From Gautieria morchelliformis (lineage: Eukaryota; Basidiomycota; Agaricomycetes; Gomphales; Gomphaceae): 64,000 bases of DNA. Each line of letters begins with the position of its first letter. Within the stretch, counting starts at the first letter, position 1. The stretch spans positions 116,179-180,178 of the forward strand of contig WHVA01000212.1 of the NCBI GenBank assembly GCA_015179125.1, given 5' to 3'. The notes under the pieces are model-generated. The model saw nothing but the letters and a program-made list of their open reading frames with translations. It searched no databases and was not told the origin of the DNA. Shown piece by piece: positions 11,701-23,960 of the stretch. Position numbers and translations under genes: made by a program.

Positions 11701-13718
11701 TAAGCCTTGCCAGCGCTATAAGACTGTAGCCCGTGTGGTGGCGTTTCCTCAGCTTGATCTCTGAGGATACCCACTACACAGGCAAGTCCCCATGTATCTA
11801 TTGTTAGTAGAGTTATAAACTGAGGATACCCACTACACAGTTGGTCATTGTCCTAGTATCGGCTCTTATCTCCTTGAGTATCTTTGGTTGTGGCTTCGTC
11901 ATTAGTGTTGCCCTCACACTGACATTGGGGGTCCTTAGACTTTTCTCTTTGGATTTCCCCTTGTCAGGTGAGAATCCCTTCTCTTGTATATTCTGTTCAT
12001 TTATATATACTTTGGATTTCCCCTTGTCAGTTGTGTGGTGGTGTGATCTCCACAGCTAGCTAAGGTTGCCTTACAGATGATGGAGTTGACAGTGCTCGAT
12101 TGGATGTCATTCAAGCCTGTGGGCAGTGCTTATATAGTAGAAAAGAGGTAACCTCCTTAGTAAAGTCTGATCCTTTGAGTATTGTGAATTATCGGCGCAG
12201 AACATGAGGTGATCCTTTGTACCGCGAAAATCAGTCTGTATGCATGAAATGCTGACAAATAATTTGATTTAGAATATAATCGGTGACGTCCCTATGCATA
12301 AAACCTGTTAGATGCTGACCTCAGGCCCACGTCTAAGACTAACACATCTCGACCCGTGAGCTGCAGAACTACAGGCACCTCCGAATGGCCTCCAGAAACG
12401 AAGGTAGATGCCTCCGATGGCTCGATGCATCAATTCCGGAGATCGGCTAATTAAGTCTGCACAGGGAGTTGCCGCGTGGATCCTGCCTGGACGCGGAAAC
12501 AGGGTAGCCAATAGGAAAATAAACGAGACAGGCTCCCGTAGAGGGCTGGAGATGTTGACGACCGCAAGAGCCTGTGCCACAATTCTCTTTAAACTATTAG
12601 AAGGAACCTGGTGATGAATCAGCCTCAATATGAGTTTGGGAGGAAATTACTCCAAAATAAGAGTGAAGTTCCTTCTAAAAACAAACATCGAGCCTTACTC
12701 GATCCAGTCCATTGAAGCCAGGTAAGTACTGCGCACCTTGAGTCTGGGAGTACAGCCAATCATTTGCGTATACGAGTGTGAACTGATCGCAATGCGGAAA
12801 ATGTAGTCCCACTCCATCAGATATACTAGTATACTAGACTCACGTGTGTCAGTGTTGAGAACCAGAGAACTAGAGATCCGGCACGGCACATCGGAGCACT
12901 GACGCGTCTCGTCATTCAACTATCGCGCAGAAACGATAACGTGGAAAGGGGCACATTGTAGGAAGAGTGCACCTTTACAGATCAAGAATCTGGAACTTGA
13001 AGTAGAGCTTGCACACTCGCCTTGGCTCCATAATCCTCCAAAGGTACCAGAACTGAGAAGCCACGGCAGAGATTGTCAATTCCGATGATTACACCTTCCG
13101 ATTCGAATTTGCTATAGCCAGTCCAAATAGTGTTACTTTCATGCCGTCTTGTCCTCTCCTCGAGTCCGCGCGCCGGTTCGGGTCTGCCAGTTCGTGGCGC
13201 AGATCAATCGATCACCCGCGCGTGGCCACGTGCCAGGCACCTATTCATACGGCCCCTACCTCGGTACCCGATGGTAGCGCCCAGATTCAAGCACGTCAAA
13301 TAGTACATTCAATGGATCGATCTTGCGGTGCCCGGTTGTAGACAGTGTGATTCTTTAGTAGTTATGGATAATAGGTCGAAGTAAAGTGCACTACGTAATA
13401 CCAAAAACATAACTTCTCTTCCAATTTTATGTATTGGTATTGGTATTCTGGCAATACAATCTCATCAAAGAATGCTTCTACAAGAGGGAACCAGCTTTTT
13501 GGCTGTAGAGGCCAATATGCACCTACCCGCCAATCTGGGGTCTGTTCAAGAATTTTTCTGACTCAATTTTGCAGCTAATAACAATCACTCAAAAAACATT
13601 CTCATGACTAGGCAGTATTTCTACATGGGGAATAAGCAAACAACTATGATTTGGACTCGTAGGCTCGTAGGGCTCATTTTGTGGCGCCTAGTAGGCAAGT
13701 GACGTCACGCGGCTAATC
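11701..13718. other. No recognisable gene
   Basis: About 2 kb without a convincing reading frame. A 24-base phrase (CTGAGGATACCC...CTACACAG) occurs twice near 11760 and 11820, and GGATTTCCCCTTGTCAG occurs twice near 11950 and 12011. These suggest decayed repeats. 13140-13718 includes the presumed promoter of SUB1. Confidence 0.4.
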
Positions 13719-14471
13719 ATGTTGTTCGGTAAGAGGAAAGCAGACTCAAGTGCCGGCCCCATGGTTAAACCGATGTCGATAGCATCCCCCGGCCAAACAA
13801 AAAGTCGAAGGTGAGCGGCGTTCTCCGTTGCTGTAACAGCATTCATTCACCTATACTTGAAAGATATCTATCTCTAACCTTGTCCATTCGTATGATCAAC
13901 CGCTTCGTGCTGTAAAGAAACAGCAGCCTGAGATAGATATAAAGCCACCAGATCAACCGAGTATACATGAAGCACACTCCGCGACAGACCCGAGGAGGAG
14001 CGCGACGACGAGTAGTTCAACGGTCACCGCAGCTTCTCAGGTGCGTTGCAAGTATTCAAACAACCTATAATATCGACATTATCTCCTAGAAAATGAAGAA
14101 AGAGAGCACCAATGGAAATAGCAACGTACATTCGACGCACAATGGGGAACAATATATCGAACTGAGCCCTTCGAGACGTGTTTCAGTGCGTATGTACAAG
14201 GGTCGGTCCACTTAGACTCTGCTATATTTGTCGTGGATGTTTGACCTGAATTATCTTGAGGCGTCAAATTGGTTGATTTACGCCAGTTTTATGGCCGTGA
14301 CGGCGAGAAGAAGCCAGGCAAGAAGGGGATCGCGTTGACGGTTGACCAGGTACGTTTTTGGAATTTAGGGTTCTATATCGTTCCAATCTTCTCACATTTG
14401 TGGCGCAGTGGAAATGCTTGAGGAGAAGTGTCCGTGATATTGATACTATGATCCAGAAGGTCTCATCGTGA
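13719..14471 (+). CDS. SUB1: SUB1/PC4-family transcriptional coactivator
   Basis: A small nuclear single-stranded-DNA-binding coactivator of RNA polymerase II. The 3' exons join into a PC4 domain: NGEQYIELSPSRRVSVRMYKG (14090-14201), VKLVDLRQFYGRDGEKKPGKKGIALTVDQ (14261-14349), then WKCLRRSVRDIDTMIQKVSS* (14409-14471). This covers the beta-ridge and final helix of the family. The donor after MYKG is GTCGGT; using the earlier donor GTATGT would delete the conserved loop, so I prefer the later one. The exon before it (ending 14040) is serine/threonine-rich. The first exon is probably 13719-13810 (MLFGKRKADSSAG), but its junction with exon 2 is unclear. An AATAAA-like signal lies near 14565. Confidence 0.85.
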
Positions 14472-14649
14472 AGAGCATGTGTTGATTGTAGGAAACTCTT
14501 ATAAGTATATGGTGTACTGCTATTTGAATCCTCAAATGTATCTTTGCTTTATCATATCAATCATAAATAAACACATCACATTTTGGCGTTAACATCTAGG
14601 CCAGCCGCGGCTCTGCGCGCCCCCTCGGGGCCGTTAGTTAACAGCCCCT

Positions 14650-17025
14650 TTATCCAAGCTGTGCGGAGCACAAGTTGGGCCTTTGTGTCCATATATAACT
14701 CGACAACATGCAGGCGTTGATATAGGCATTGGAACGACCTGTCCAGTCGATCTCAGCCACCATATGTGACACGCATTTCACCTTTTGATACTCACCACCA
14801 TGTTTGGAAGTACTCATATATGATTCTAGGGGAAAATAAGCCTTCTTTACGAAGTCTCGTAATAAGACGGTCACGGTCATCCAACCAGACCGCAAGACTG
14901 CAACATCGCGCTGTGATGAGGAAAACTCGAACCTGTTTGGGTTTTAGGAGGTCATTCTGTACAACAGAGGGAAACATACACTCGAGTGCGTTGTGGCGAG
15001 TGCACTATCAAGTGATCTGATAAGATAACCACATTGCATCATGTCAGAGACAAGGACCAAAAAGTTAACACATACTCACCGAGTCAGATCGTTCAACTTC
15101 AATAGCATGAGGACTCGCCGCGGCACTCTCCTGAGTACATCAAACACTGATTGCAGCATCCCCTCACGCTGTAGAACCGTGTTACGTATCATCTCCAGCT
15201 CCTCCATCGTCTGCGGAAGCATATCGATCATACTCGCGGGCCGTCCCGTACCAGAATCGTGACTAATGTCATCAAGACCCGCACGACCCGTGATAGCAGT
15301 TTGGAAAACAGGGTACTACAGTTCATTTTTGGTCTCGAAGAGAATCGGAATGGGGCACAGAAGGCACCTACCAAATCTGGGCCAATATTCCCGACCAGCT
15401 CTGCGTATTTGCGACGGTCTGCGGATGTTCTGGAGGTGGTGGGAGAGATGAAGGACAGCCACAACTTGCTGTAATTGATGCGTAAGTCATGATCTATGTC
15501 AAAATGTAGGCCGTGATCCAGCATCACAATCTCGAAATTGTATGGGGACTTCGAATCATGCGGGGAAAGTCGTATCAGGAGATTGCCTACGAAAGTATGA
15601 ATGGTTTATATCATCATTATGGAACAAAGTCACCTAGATGAGGATCCTGCACATGTCCTATCTGAATCAGCAGAACAACAGCTGCAACACAATGCTTACG
15701 GCATGAAACCATCCATTCAAATGAACCATACGAGAGAATATGCGGGCGAGTTCCAGGGCAACCTTGTTTCGCTCGATCTTATGTTCGGCCAGATATTCCT
15801 TGTCATCTATCCTCCCTCCTTCGATATATTCCATGACCAGGAGCTACAAGACAGGCGTAATGTCAAGTGTTCTAACACACATGGTCGTACGAGCTTACTC
15901 TTTTGGAAGCATACAACACCTTGGGGACATACAAAGATGTCCTGACGTTACCAAAGTCTGATGCCAGGTGTTCAGCATTCGAAGCCTCGTGAACGAAGTT
16001 TAATTCCTTTGGCAGATTTTCACGCATCTCCTCCCCAAGCCACGTGAACTCAAACTCTGGAAAAAGCATCTTTATACAAGCTGAAGGTGGGAATGGAATG
16101 AAGTCATTGGTGAAAGACATATTGATGAACCGACATGCCTAGAGAAAATTCTACCATAGCCATGTCAACGTCGCAAAAATCGGCCAGGTATGGATGCTGC
16201 AACTTCACAGCCACTTTCTTGCCAGTTTGTCGGTCCCGTGCTACGTGCACTTGTGCCAGACTAGCGACACCTATAGGCTCTCGCTCAAAGTCATCGAACC
16301 ACTCTGAGACGGATTTCCCAGTGTCCAACTCAAACATGGCGTCCATGTCCTCGTATGGTGTTGCGTGGCATTGGTCTTGCAGTGGTCGCATGGTGTGCGT
16401 CCATTCCACAGGGAGAACAGCGCTTTACATGATTGGCTGTCAGCATTTCTTATTGCATATTCTGATTGAAAGTCACAAACAGTGATGACACATGTTGCCC
16501 AAGCTTGACGAATATCCCCCCATTGGCAAGCAATGCCAGTAAGATCCTGTTAGCACTACGCAAGTGACAATCGGAATACGCCTTCAGCTGTTCCTCGGGT
16601 GTGCTATAGGACTTGGATAGCGTCCTAAGCTTCCAGTCTCGTCAGGTAGATCGGGAAACATCCAGAATACCATATAGACCTTTTGTAGTCAATTGCATCC
16701 AAAACCACAGCGTGCCCGAGTATCGAGCACCTTTTTGTAGCAATGACGGTATATCGGAGGAAAGGAGCCCACGTCTCGTATGCTGTATCACAGGATTCTC
16801 ACCATGTTACGAAATTATAGCCTTGCAGTAGTACTAACCGGTATATCCAGCCGCCAAGCCAAGAGCAAGCGTGAATGAATATATATACCATGCTGGACGC
16901 TTTCGAATTGCAACCCTAGGTGTCAGGGATGAAAACGGCAAACGGCGAAATGGTCGACTCTTCACAGGCAGTCGACACTGCCATGGAAATAGGGAAGACC
17001 TCCAGCAGTGAGCAGATATAACCAT
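14650..17025 (-). CDS. ABC1/UbiB atypical kinase, ADCK1/Mcp2-like
   Basis: Minus-strand gene of about ten exons. The N-terminus (ATG at 17025) is rich in arginine (KSRPFRRLPF, AIRKRPAW) and followed by a hydrophobic stretch, which suggests mitochondrial import. Family motifs in order: NGGIFVKLGQH (the KxGQ motif), VEWTHTMRPLQDQC, EPIGVASLAQVH, KKVAVKLQHP (invariant lysine), FEFTWLGEEMRENLPKELNFVHEA, LLVMEYIEGGRI, FHA + DPHLGNLLIR (catalytic loop, split by introns) and VMLDHGLHFD (DxG-like metal site). ADCK1/Mcp2 proteins act in mitochondrial membrane lipid homeostasis; the related COQ8 supports coenzyme Q synthesis. The start lies 82 bases from the divergent F-box gene. The last exon and stop near 14650 are uncertain. 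Confidence 0.82.
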
Positions 17026-17106
17026 CTGGCAGCGTCAAGGCCGCCGTAAAAGATCGATCGTGAGTTCTCACGCCCTCTGGGCTTTCAGCTTGAACCACCT
17101 CCAGCA

Positions 17107-19609
17107 ATGCCCAGTAATACCTCGTCAAAACGACGACGTACTAAGGAAAGCATCCATGATGAATCCGAGTCGTCATCTACCTATAGCCGCAATTGCCTCC
17201 ACCAATTGCCACTGGAGATGTTTGCGGAAATTCTATCATATGCCTCCTCGCCCGATATCTTGTCACTCGCTCGCACAAGTCGGTTTCTCTGTGCCACATT
17301 GGTGACCAATCCTGCATCCCTGTTCATCTGGAAAGCTGCAAGGCAACGCTTTCAACCGAAACCTATACCAGACCCAGCACCAAACTGGACCGAAAGCGCC
17401 TACATAGCATTCATATTTGATACAGTTCCATGTGAGGTACGATTTCGTGTGAGGTTTTGAAATATGGTGGTATTAAGGCTACGCGAAGGTCTGTCACCGG
17501 CAGACTAAGCGAACCCCCTTTTCTTATGCGTTGCGTGCTCGTATCTGCGACTCTGTGAGTGTCTTAAAAGAGCCTCTTACTTGGCGACTCGTTAAAAGTA
17601 ACCAAGGTAAGGTGTCAGAACACATGGATGGCGTAAGTCTTTCAAGGAATCTCAGATAATACATTTTCATATGCTGTTCCCAGGAGCCTCAAGCGTATTA
17701 CCCACAATGCGTCCGTACCCCGAGAAGACCTGCCACACGTGGCCGCCGTGCAGTCGTGGCTTATGTGTTTCGAAGGTACTACTATTTATACCTCCCTCTC
17801 CCCTGAGCTAACTTATGTTCTAATTTGTGAATAGACGATGACCTTGGTGTTCGTTGTGCGTATATACTGGCTGCGATACTTCTCAACTCAGGCAATCATG
17901 CATTTGTAACAGCGTATAGACCCACAGAGTGGGAGGCAACGATTCAGCAACATAAAGACAGTGTTCGGAACCCTGCCGCATATTCCCAGATTCAACAGGT
18001 ATCCAAAATCTTGGCCAGTAGTAACAATTCTAACCTCTTCCCCTTAGGACTACGCGAAGAAGGCATTGCTCCGACCCAAGATCATGCGGGTGAGCTTAAC
18101 TCGTATACTAATCGTGTGCAGTGTTTACCGTCAGGGATTGTGCAGTATGCTACTGGGTTAAGAACTTGGGGATATTCGGTTGAGCAGTGGCGGAGTGATG
18201 TCCGCCGTTATAACAGGATCTTGTGAAACCATGTTCAAGCTACTTCCAACTACTAGGCTGATCTGAATCACAGCTCGGAAGCTAAGGCCAGCGGTGAAAA
18301 GTGGCTCCTTCAAGACTTCGTCAATACACCTTTTTATATAAGATTCAGGACAATGAAAGATGCATTGGCTGAGAAAATTACTGAGCAAGGTCAGAAATTT
18401 GAATGTATGTCGCGATGCCTTTGCTCAGTCAAGGTTAGAATTTGAGCAGCTCAAAGAACAAGTTGCTGAGCAAGTTGCACAATGTCGCAGAGTTCGTATC
18501 CGCCGAATTGTGGAGGACGTCAGTCGCGTCAATCGCAAAGATCTTCGTGACCATTGGAATATGCTCAAGACAGCGGCCACAACCCCGCTCCCACCATATT
18601 CCGAGTTCCTTCACCTTGACATGGCCAGAACTCTTACTAGGAAAAATACTGATGAATGCTTGTCAAATCCATCTAAAGAGAGCGTGCGTGAGGAATTGAA
18701 GAATAACAAGGTGACCCGCGAGCACGTAGCGCAGCAAGTGAGTGCTTGGATACGGGACACAAAGACTAAGCTTTCCGAAGCACTTGGCTATGACCAACTC
18801 GCGCTGGATAAAGAGGCTGCGTTCGTCCATCCTGTGGACCGAGTCACTGCATGGTTCAGCTGTACGCGTTGCAGGAGGTTAACCGGGCCATTCAAGGATG
18901 ATAATGCTCTGACATTCGCGGACGTGTGTGCACACCGCTGTCTTGGCAAAAACAAAAAGCAAAGATTAAAAGGTGCCTGGAAAGTCGAGGAGTTCAAGGC
19001 TGATCAGAAGGTAAAGTCATCCGTTCCAGAACTGCTCTAGCTGTTGAATTGTGGTCGTATCCAAAACAGGCTATCACTGCAGCGAAAGAGCTGCTCCGTG
19101 TCTCCCACTTGAAAGAACGAAATGCAACACAAATGCAACTTGATGGTTTCGGGTGCAGCTTCCTATGTACGGCTTGTAAAAATCCCATTGTCATGGATGC
19201 ATCTTCTGTGGTGAGCAGTGACATCGCCCGATGACGTGCACGGTCTTATTATAGACGCATTAGATTGGACATTGTAAGCGGCATGAAACCATCACTTTGG
19301 AGCTTGTCACTTCAGAACACCCTCTGAATATTTCACGTCCTCTAATCACTCCAATAGAGCATGGATTGGCTGCAAAATTGAAGGGCTTCTCAAGGAGTGG
19401 TTGCAAGCAACGCCATCGACAAGCTTTTGGATGTCGGCATTGCCCGAAGGTTGGCACGTTCACGTTTAACGGATTGCGGTCGCATGTCAAATCAAAGTAT
19501 GTATAGTTTACCCCTGTTACTCCTTCCCCTCACTAGAATTCGCAGGCACAACATCGTTGATATCCGAGATGAAGATTTCTTCCAGAAAACGTCTGGTTCG
19601 AAGCCTTAG
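17107..19609 (+). CDS. F-box domain protein with C-terminal Cys/His segment
   Basis: Multi-exon gene starting MPSNTSSKRRRTKES. An N-terminal F-box reads LPLEMFAEILSYASSPDILSLARTSRFLCATL, followed by SLFIWKAARQ, the layout of basidiomycete F-box proteins that recruit targets to SCF ubiquitin ligases. The next exon has CHRQTKRTPFSYALRARIC. A long charged, helical region follows (18360-19010), then cysteine pairs CTRCRR and CTACKN and a C2H2-like end CRHCPKVGTF..LRSHVKSKH (about 19427-19495), closing with DIRDEDFFQKTSGSKP* at 19609. Such large agaricomycete F-box families often have this zinc-like tail. The target is unknown. Introns near 17435-17480, 17571-17690 and 19500-19550 were read by eye. 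Confidence 0.75.
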
Positions 19610-19797
19610 AATTTCTCTCTTGAAAGCTAACGGTCCGCCGTTATAACATAGAAGGTTGTAAGGGTACATATGACGTGCAGTACTAATAAAGATACAAGAT
19701 GTCCCAGAAATGTTTGAGATGTAATGCAATGAGTGAATAAATTGTCTATGTGACCAGTACTCGTGAATACTCAGAGTCACTGGATTGTTACTTGCCG

Positions 19798-22364
19798 ACC
19801 CTCAGATTGCTCAGTCGATGAGAGCTCCCAGCATCTTCGCTTTTGTGCATCAGGTCAGCGTAGCTAAGGGATCCATCAGAACAGCCCATCAAAAGGTCCA
19901 ACCGTACTCACAGCAGCTTGTATCGGACAAGCTCGCCCTCCGTTTCCTCATTTTCCAATCTTGCCATCACGAGTTGTTTCTGAAGCGTGACACTCAATAT
20001 TAATCACGGACACTGCAATGTATATCCGCTCACCACAATATCACAATGCTCAGTGTTCAGCTGTGCCAAGCTGTCCTCCAGAGATTTACTATGCGAACGT
20101 CAATAAGGTACTGACGTTTAAAAACACTGAAACTGACTGACACTTGTGCAGTGAGGTGTCGATTGGCATTTCGTAGGGAATCCATCTCTACAGCATGTGC
20201 CTCCCGCTCTCGTACAGCATCCTGGTACTCGCGGGCATACGCGTCCAGCATGAAAGGGGTAATCCTGACAAGACTTGCGTCGCGTACGAACACGTCAACA
20301 AGGTAAACTGGATCGTCCTGTTCACTCTCGACCTGTACCTCGCGATTATCCTAAACTTGCCAGATCATCAAAGACAATCACTGCACACCTTGTATGAATC
20401 GAATAGTTTGTTTCTAAGAAAGCCTAGAATGTCGTCGAATTTGAGCGTTAGGAGAGATTCTTCATTCTTTTGTAATAGTGCCAAGCTGAAGCCAAATATA
20501 GCCTCAATGCCGGTCGCAAGAACATTGTCGAATATCCTGAAGACGACATCGAGCGGGAATCTGCGCCAGGAAAAACATAAGGGGGGCTTCTCTGATGAGT
20601 AAAAGAACATCTCACCTATAACTGAACATGGTCAAAAACCACTGCGAGCAAAACATACTTGACTTCACCCCTTGACGCAGGAAATGGATATGCAAGACAG
20701 GCAAGAGCTCCTCCGCCAGCCTATCAAATTGGAACAAGCGAAGCTGAAGCCCTGGCATCTCGGGTAAGAAGTGACTGCGCAGGCCATAAGTTGCCATGAG
20801 CCTAACTAGCAAGCAAAAAGCTTCCTCATCAGGCATCTGTGGAACTAGAAATGAGCACATGTAAATACGCAAGAGAGATCCCGCACGTTCAAAAGAAGTA
20901 TGGCGACGATGAAGGGCAGGCCCTGGCAATACCCCACATCGGGATCATATCTAGATGACAGTATAAACACAACAAACGCTAGCACAAACGACATTACTCA
21001 CAACGAGTACGCCTTGAGTACATTAAAAAGATTTTCCTGCCCTATCCCTTGTCCATCCATGAAAAAGTCGTGGTGAGGAAATGTTCTGCATAAATTTAGT
21101 CGGTCGTTCATCATGCACTAGGACAATACCCACCGGCCTAAATCGCGCATGATGGCCTTTTCGTGTATGCTCGACTCCTTCAAAAGTCGGGCGTACTCTG
21201 CCTCCAATTCCGGATCCTTAGACGCGGACCTGGTTGCCGTCTGAGATACTACAAAAGGGGGTACGGTACGCTTACTCACATTAATTGCCACATCATTCCT
21301 CGCAGCGAACTAGGTATCCCGCTCTCGATAGCGCGCGCCAATTCATCGGAGTTTTCCCGGGCAAATTGATGGTAATCTAAGTGAGTTAAGCCAAGATCGA
21401 AAGTCGCTGGGTGTAGCCAGTAGACACCATACCTGCCATCACCTCTCCCCAAAAGTCTACATAAGACTCTGTCAATTACCGAACCTCTGACAGAAATGGC
21501 GTACGGACCCCAATCAATTTGCTGGGCTTCTGTAGCCGCGTTGGCCCTTTGCTTCTGTATCCGCATGAACTCCTCCTGAAGTTGCCGATTTGATCCCAAG
21601 GTCATATCATTCATTTCCTCCTGTTTATCAAGCCGGTTCATTAGGAAGGGAACACTAGTCGGAGAGGATACTGAGTCCTTCTTGTGACCGTCGGCGGAGT
21701 GTATGAGAGTTGAAGAAGTGCCGGCGATGTCCTCCGAAGGCTCGGGTTGGCTGGACGCCTGATCCATGAAAACTGAACCATCGATAGATGGTGTGCCGGA
21801 AGAGAAGGAAGAGAAAGAAGGCTGACATTTTCCGTCCTCATCGAATGACTGTCCAGAAAGGGGAATTGTGGAGAATCGAATGTCACTATCCTCTTCCTCC
21901 CGCGGAGACTCACGCACAAAATCTCGCCCGTAGACCTCTGGTGCGATTGGAGACAGTAATGCATCCAGCGAGGAAGATTCCGATGATATCGTCTGTATAC
22001 TTGAAGACTCGCCGACAGAAACGGCCGGGGGCTGCTCCTTCGGTGATGCATGGGTTTTGGTGGTACTGGAATTGGCTTGTGCTTCAGGCGTACTTTCAAC
22101 AACCACAGCCTTCTCTGCCCCTGTCACTATCAAGTCATCTACAGGAAGATGTGCACTTGAGTTTATGGTAGGGGTCTTCGACGGCGTTGAAGACACAGTA
22201 GCCGGATTTGATGTCCGACCAACAGTGGTAAGTTTGCCATTGACACCTGGCGTCTTTAAACGGGGTGAAATGGGAGACCTCGATGAGGGGATGTCTATTG
22301 TTTCAAATCTGGCGATCCTGTCGCGCAAAGATTTGGGTCCTCCTGTGGGTGAACGAGTGGTCAT
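19798..22364 (-). CDS. Rab GTPase-activating protein, TBC domain (Gyp5-like)
   Basis: Starts MTTRSPTGGPKSLRDRIARF at 22364. About 230 disordered, serine- and threonine-rich residues lead to ELARAIESGIPSSLRGMMWQLM, the TBC entry. Later exons give the arginine-finger motif IMRDLGR (near 21135), the glutamine-finger motif VGYCQGLPF (near 20915), and MPDEEAFCLLVRLM, LLPVLHIHF, QWFLTMFSYRFPLDVVFRIFD and LQKNEESLLTLKFDDILGFL. The C-terminus is a predicted coiled coil (REREAHAVEMDSLRNANRHLTAQ) ending SSHRLSNLRVGK* at 19798. Both catalytic fingers are present, so it is probably an active GAP that speeds GTP hydrolysis by Rab proteins at the Golgi or exocytic membranes. It shares a 266-bp divergent promoter region with the gene at 22631. 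Confidence 0.85.
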
Positions 22365-22630
22365 CCTTGAGCAACACACAGGTGATGAACCTGATTGGTA
22401 TCAAAGAACTGTCTTCTATAACCTTGATGGTGATGATAGGCAGAGCTGAAAGAGAGGAGTAAGTTTATGTTTGGACGTGAAGTGAAGCCATTTGGGAGAG
22501 TTCTCTGGGCGCTCAATGGTACTCCGACAGCCGCAACAGCTTCAACATGCTCCTCGCTATCCTTATAGGAGCCATGGGGCTGAGCCGTTAAATCCAACAC
22601 CTAGAACCCGACATTCACATTCATAGTGAC

Positions 22631-23255
22631 ATGCCTGTTGGGTCTCCTATTCGTTTGTCCTCTCAACTCACATCTACCTACCGTCTTTTCTTGCGTGCGA
22701 CTTCTGCCGCCGTTCTTCACCACCCCACTGCGACAAGAAACATCCGGAAATTGTATCGTCCCATCTTCGACGAAGCAGCTAACGTGGATGTTCAAGTTAA
22801 AACCACGCGGGATCCGCAGAAAACCAAATTACTGGAGCAATGGCTGGTGACCTGGAACAAGAGAGGCAAGAAATTGATTCTCGATGCGTCCTCTGTATGG
22901 ACACCTCAACTATTTTTCCACAGTCGATAACACGTTGGAACTTTTACACAGTTCTGCGACTACCCGAGGCTTGTCTCATCGCCTCACTCGAAATATTGGC
23001 TTTTTGACCCATGCTTATCTCAAATCTCGAATGCGAAAGGGTCAGGTTTGGGATCCTCAGCTGCCGGCGTCTGCCCCGATCTATTCTATACGGCCAGGAA
23101 AGGTCCCGACCGCAAAGGAAAAGAAACAGCAAAGCAGAGCTGCATTTGATGCGACAGTATTTCATTCTGTAGGCCAGGTCGTCAGGCTTGCGGAAGGACA
23201 AAGCAATATTTCTCTTGGTCGATTATCCCCAGTCTCCGTACCCACTACTAGATAA
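22631..23255 (+). CDS. Small LYR-like basic protein, probably mitochondrial
   Basis: The first exon starts MPVGSPIRLSSQLTSTYRLFLRATSAAVL and contains IRKLYRPIFDEA, resembling the LYR/complex I LYR fold of small mitochondrial assembly factors. The second exon has HRLTRNIGFLTHAYLKSR and VPTAKEKKQQSRAAFDA and ends PTTR* at 23255. The intron between them (ending CCACAG near 22921) does not keep a clean frame with the donor I see, so the junction is open. The protein is basic. Family assignment is tentative; it could be a fungal-specific protein of unknown function. Confidence 0.5.
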
Positions 23256-23537
23256 GCCCATCAACCAGGTTGCTGGCAACGGCGACTCGGATCAGATCTT
23301 TTCTTCCACTCCCTTTCTTGGTAGTATTCATTCCCACTGCACTATTCTTCAAATGTACGATAGGAGCCACGTCTTTTGAGTCGACCGTCATGCTCGTGAT
23401 TTTGTGCGTACATTGCGGTAAATACTATCACGGCGGAGCATAACAGGCTCCTTGAATTACATGTTGCTCTACCAATGGGAGTTGCGTGCGAAAAAGTGCT
23501 GGTTTTCGGTTCCGACTTGGCCCAATTCCAGCAAGGG

Positions 23538-23880
23538 TGCACCTGCGGTACCCAGTGTGACATCTATAGTTAGAGGGTGATGTCGGATGGGTGGAGCCGT
23601 CTAATTAGATATGAATAGCGGTTGGCTCCTATACCGGCGATAATACCTCTCATATTTCACCCTCGTAGAATTAATCCAACTCTCATGTTCACCTGTGTAC
23701 CTGTGTACATGTTGACGAATTCCATCTGACCCTCACGTGACGCAACGCGTGGACAACGTTACCACTCAGACCACCACGCGCGTCACTCAAGCTCGCGTCA
23801 CCATCGTCGCCGCCGTCGTCCGCGACATTGACCCGCCCACTCCATAGCCTTGCCTCGTTCTTTTTTCATTCTTGCTCCTT
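23538..23880 (+). repeat. KDZ left terminal inverted repeat
   Basis: About 343 bp matching the right end in reverse complement, including shared blocks CCAGTGTGACATCTATAG, ACCTGTGTACATGTTG, CGTCGCCGCCGTCGTCC and CCTCGTTCTTTTTTCATTC. The match stops near 23880. In the right copy this stretch is the 5' leader of the transposase, so the repeat carries the promoter. Confidence 0.8.
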
Positions 23881-23960
23881 CCAATGAATCCTTGTAAATT
23901 AATGACCAGAAAATATAGATGTTTCCAGACAGTGGCAGTATATACAATGAATCACTGTCT

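Noticed and set aside
12308-12628. Minus-strand frame of 106 codons
   Set aside because: No recognised motif, no plausible neighbouring exon and arginine/serine-rich composition; likely chance.
13141-13341. Plus-strand frame of 66 codons upstream of SUB1
   Set aside because: No family resemblance and it falls in the presumed promoter region.
14590-14640. GC-rich palindromic stretch after SUB1 resembling a Helitron end
   Set aside because: It has CTAG and GC-rich inverted bases but no clear hairpin at the right distance, no TC partner end and no empty site.
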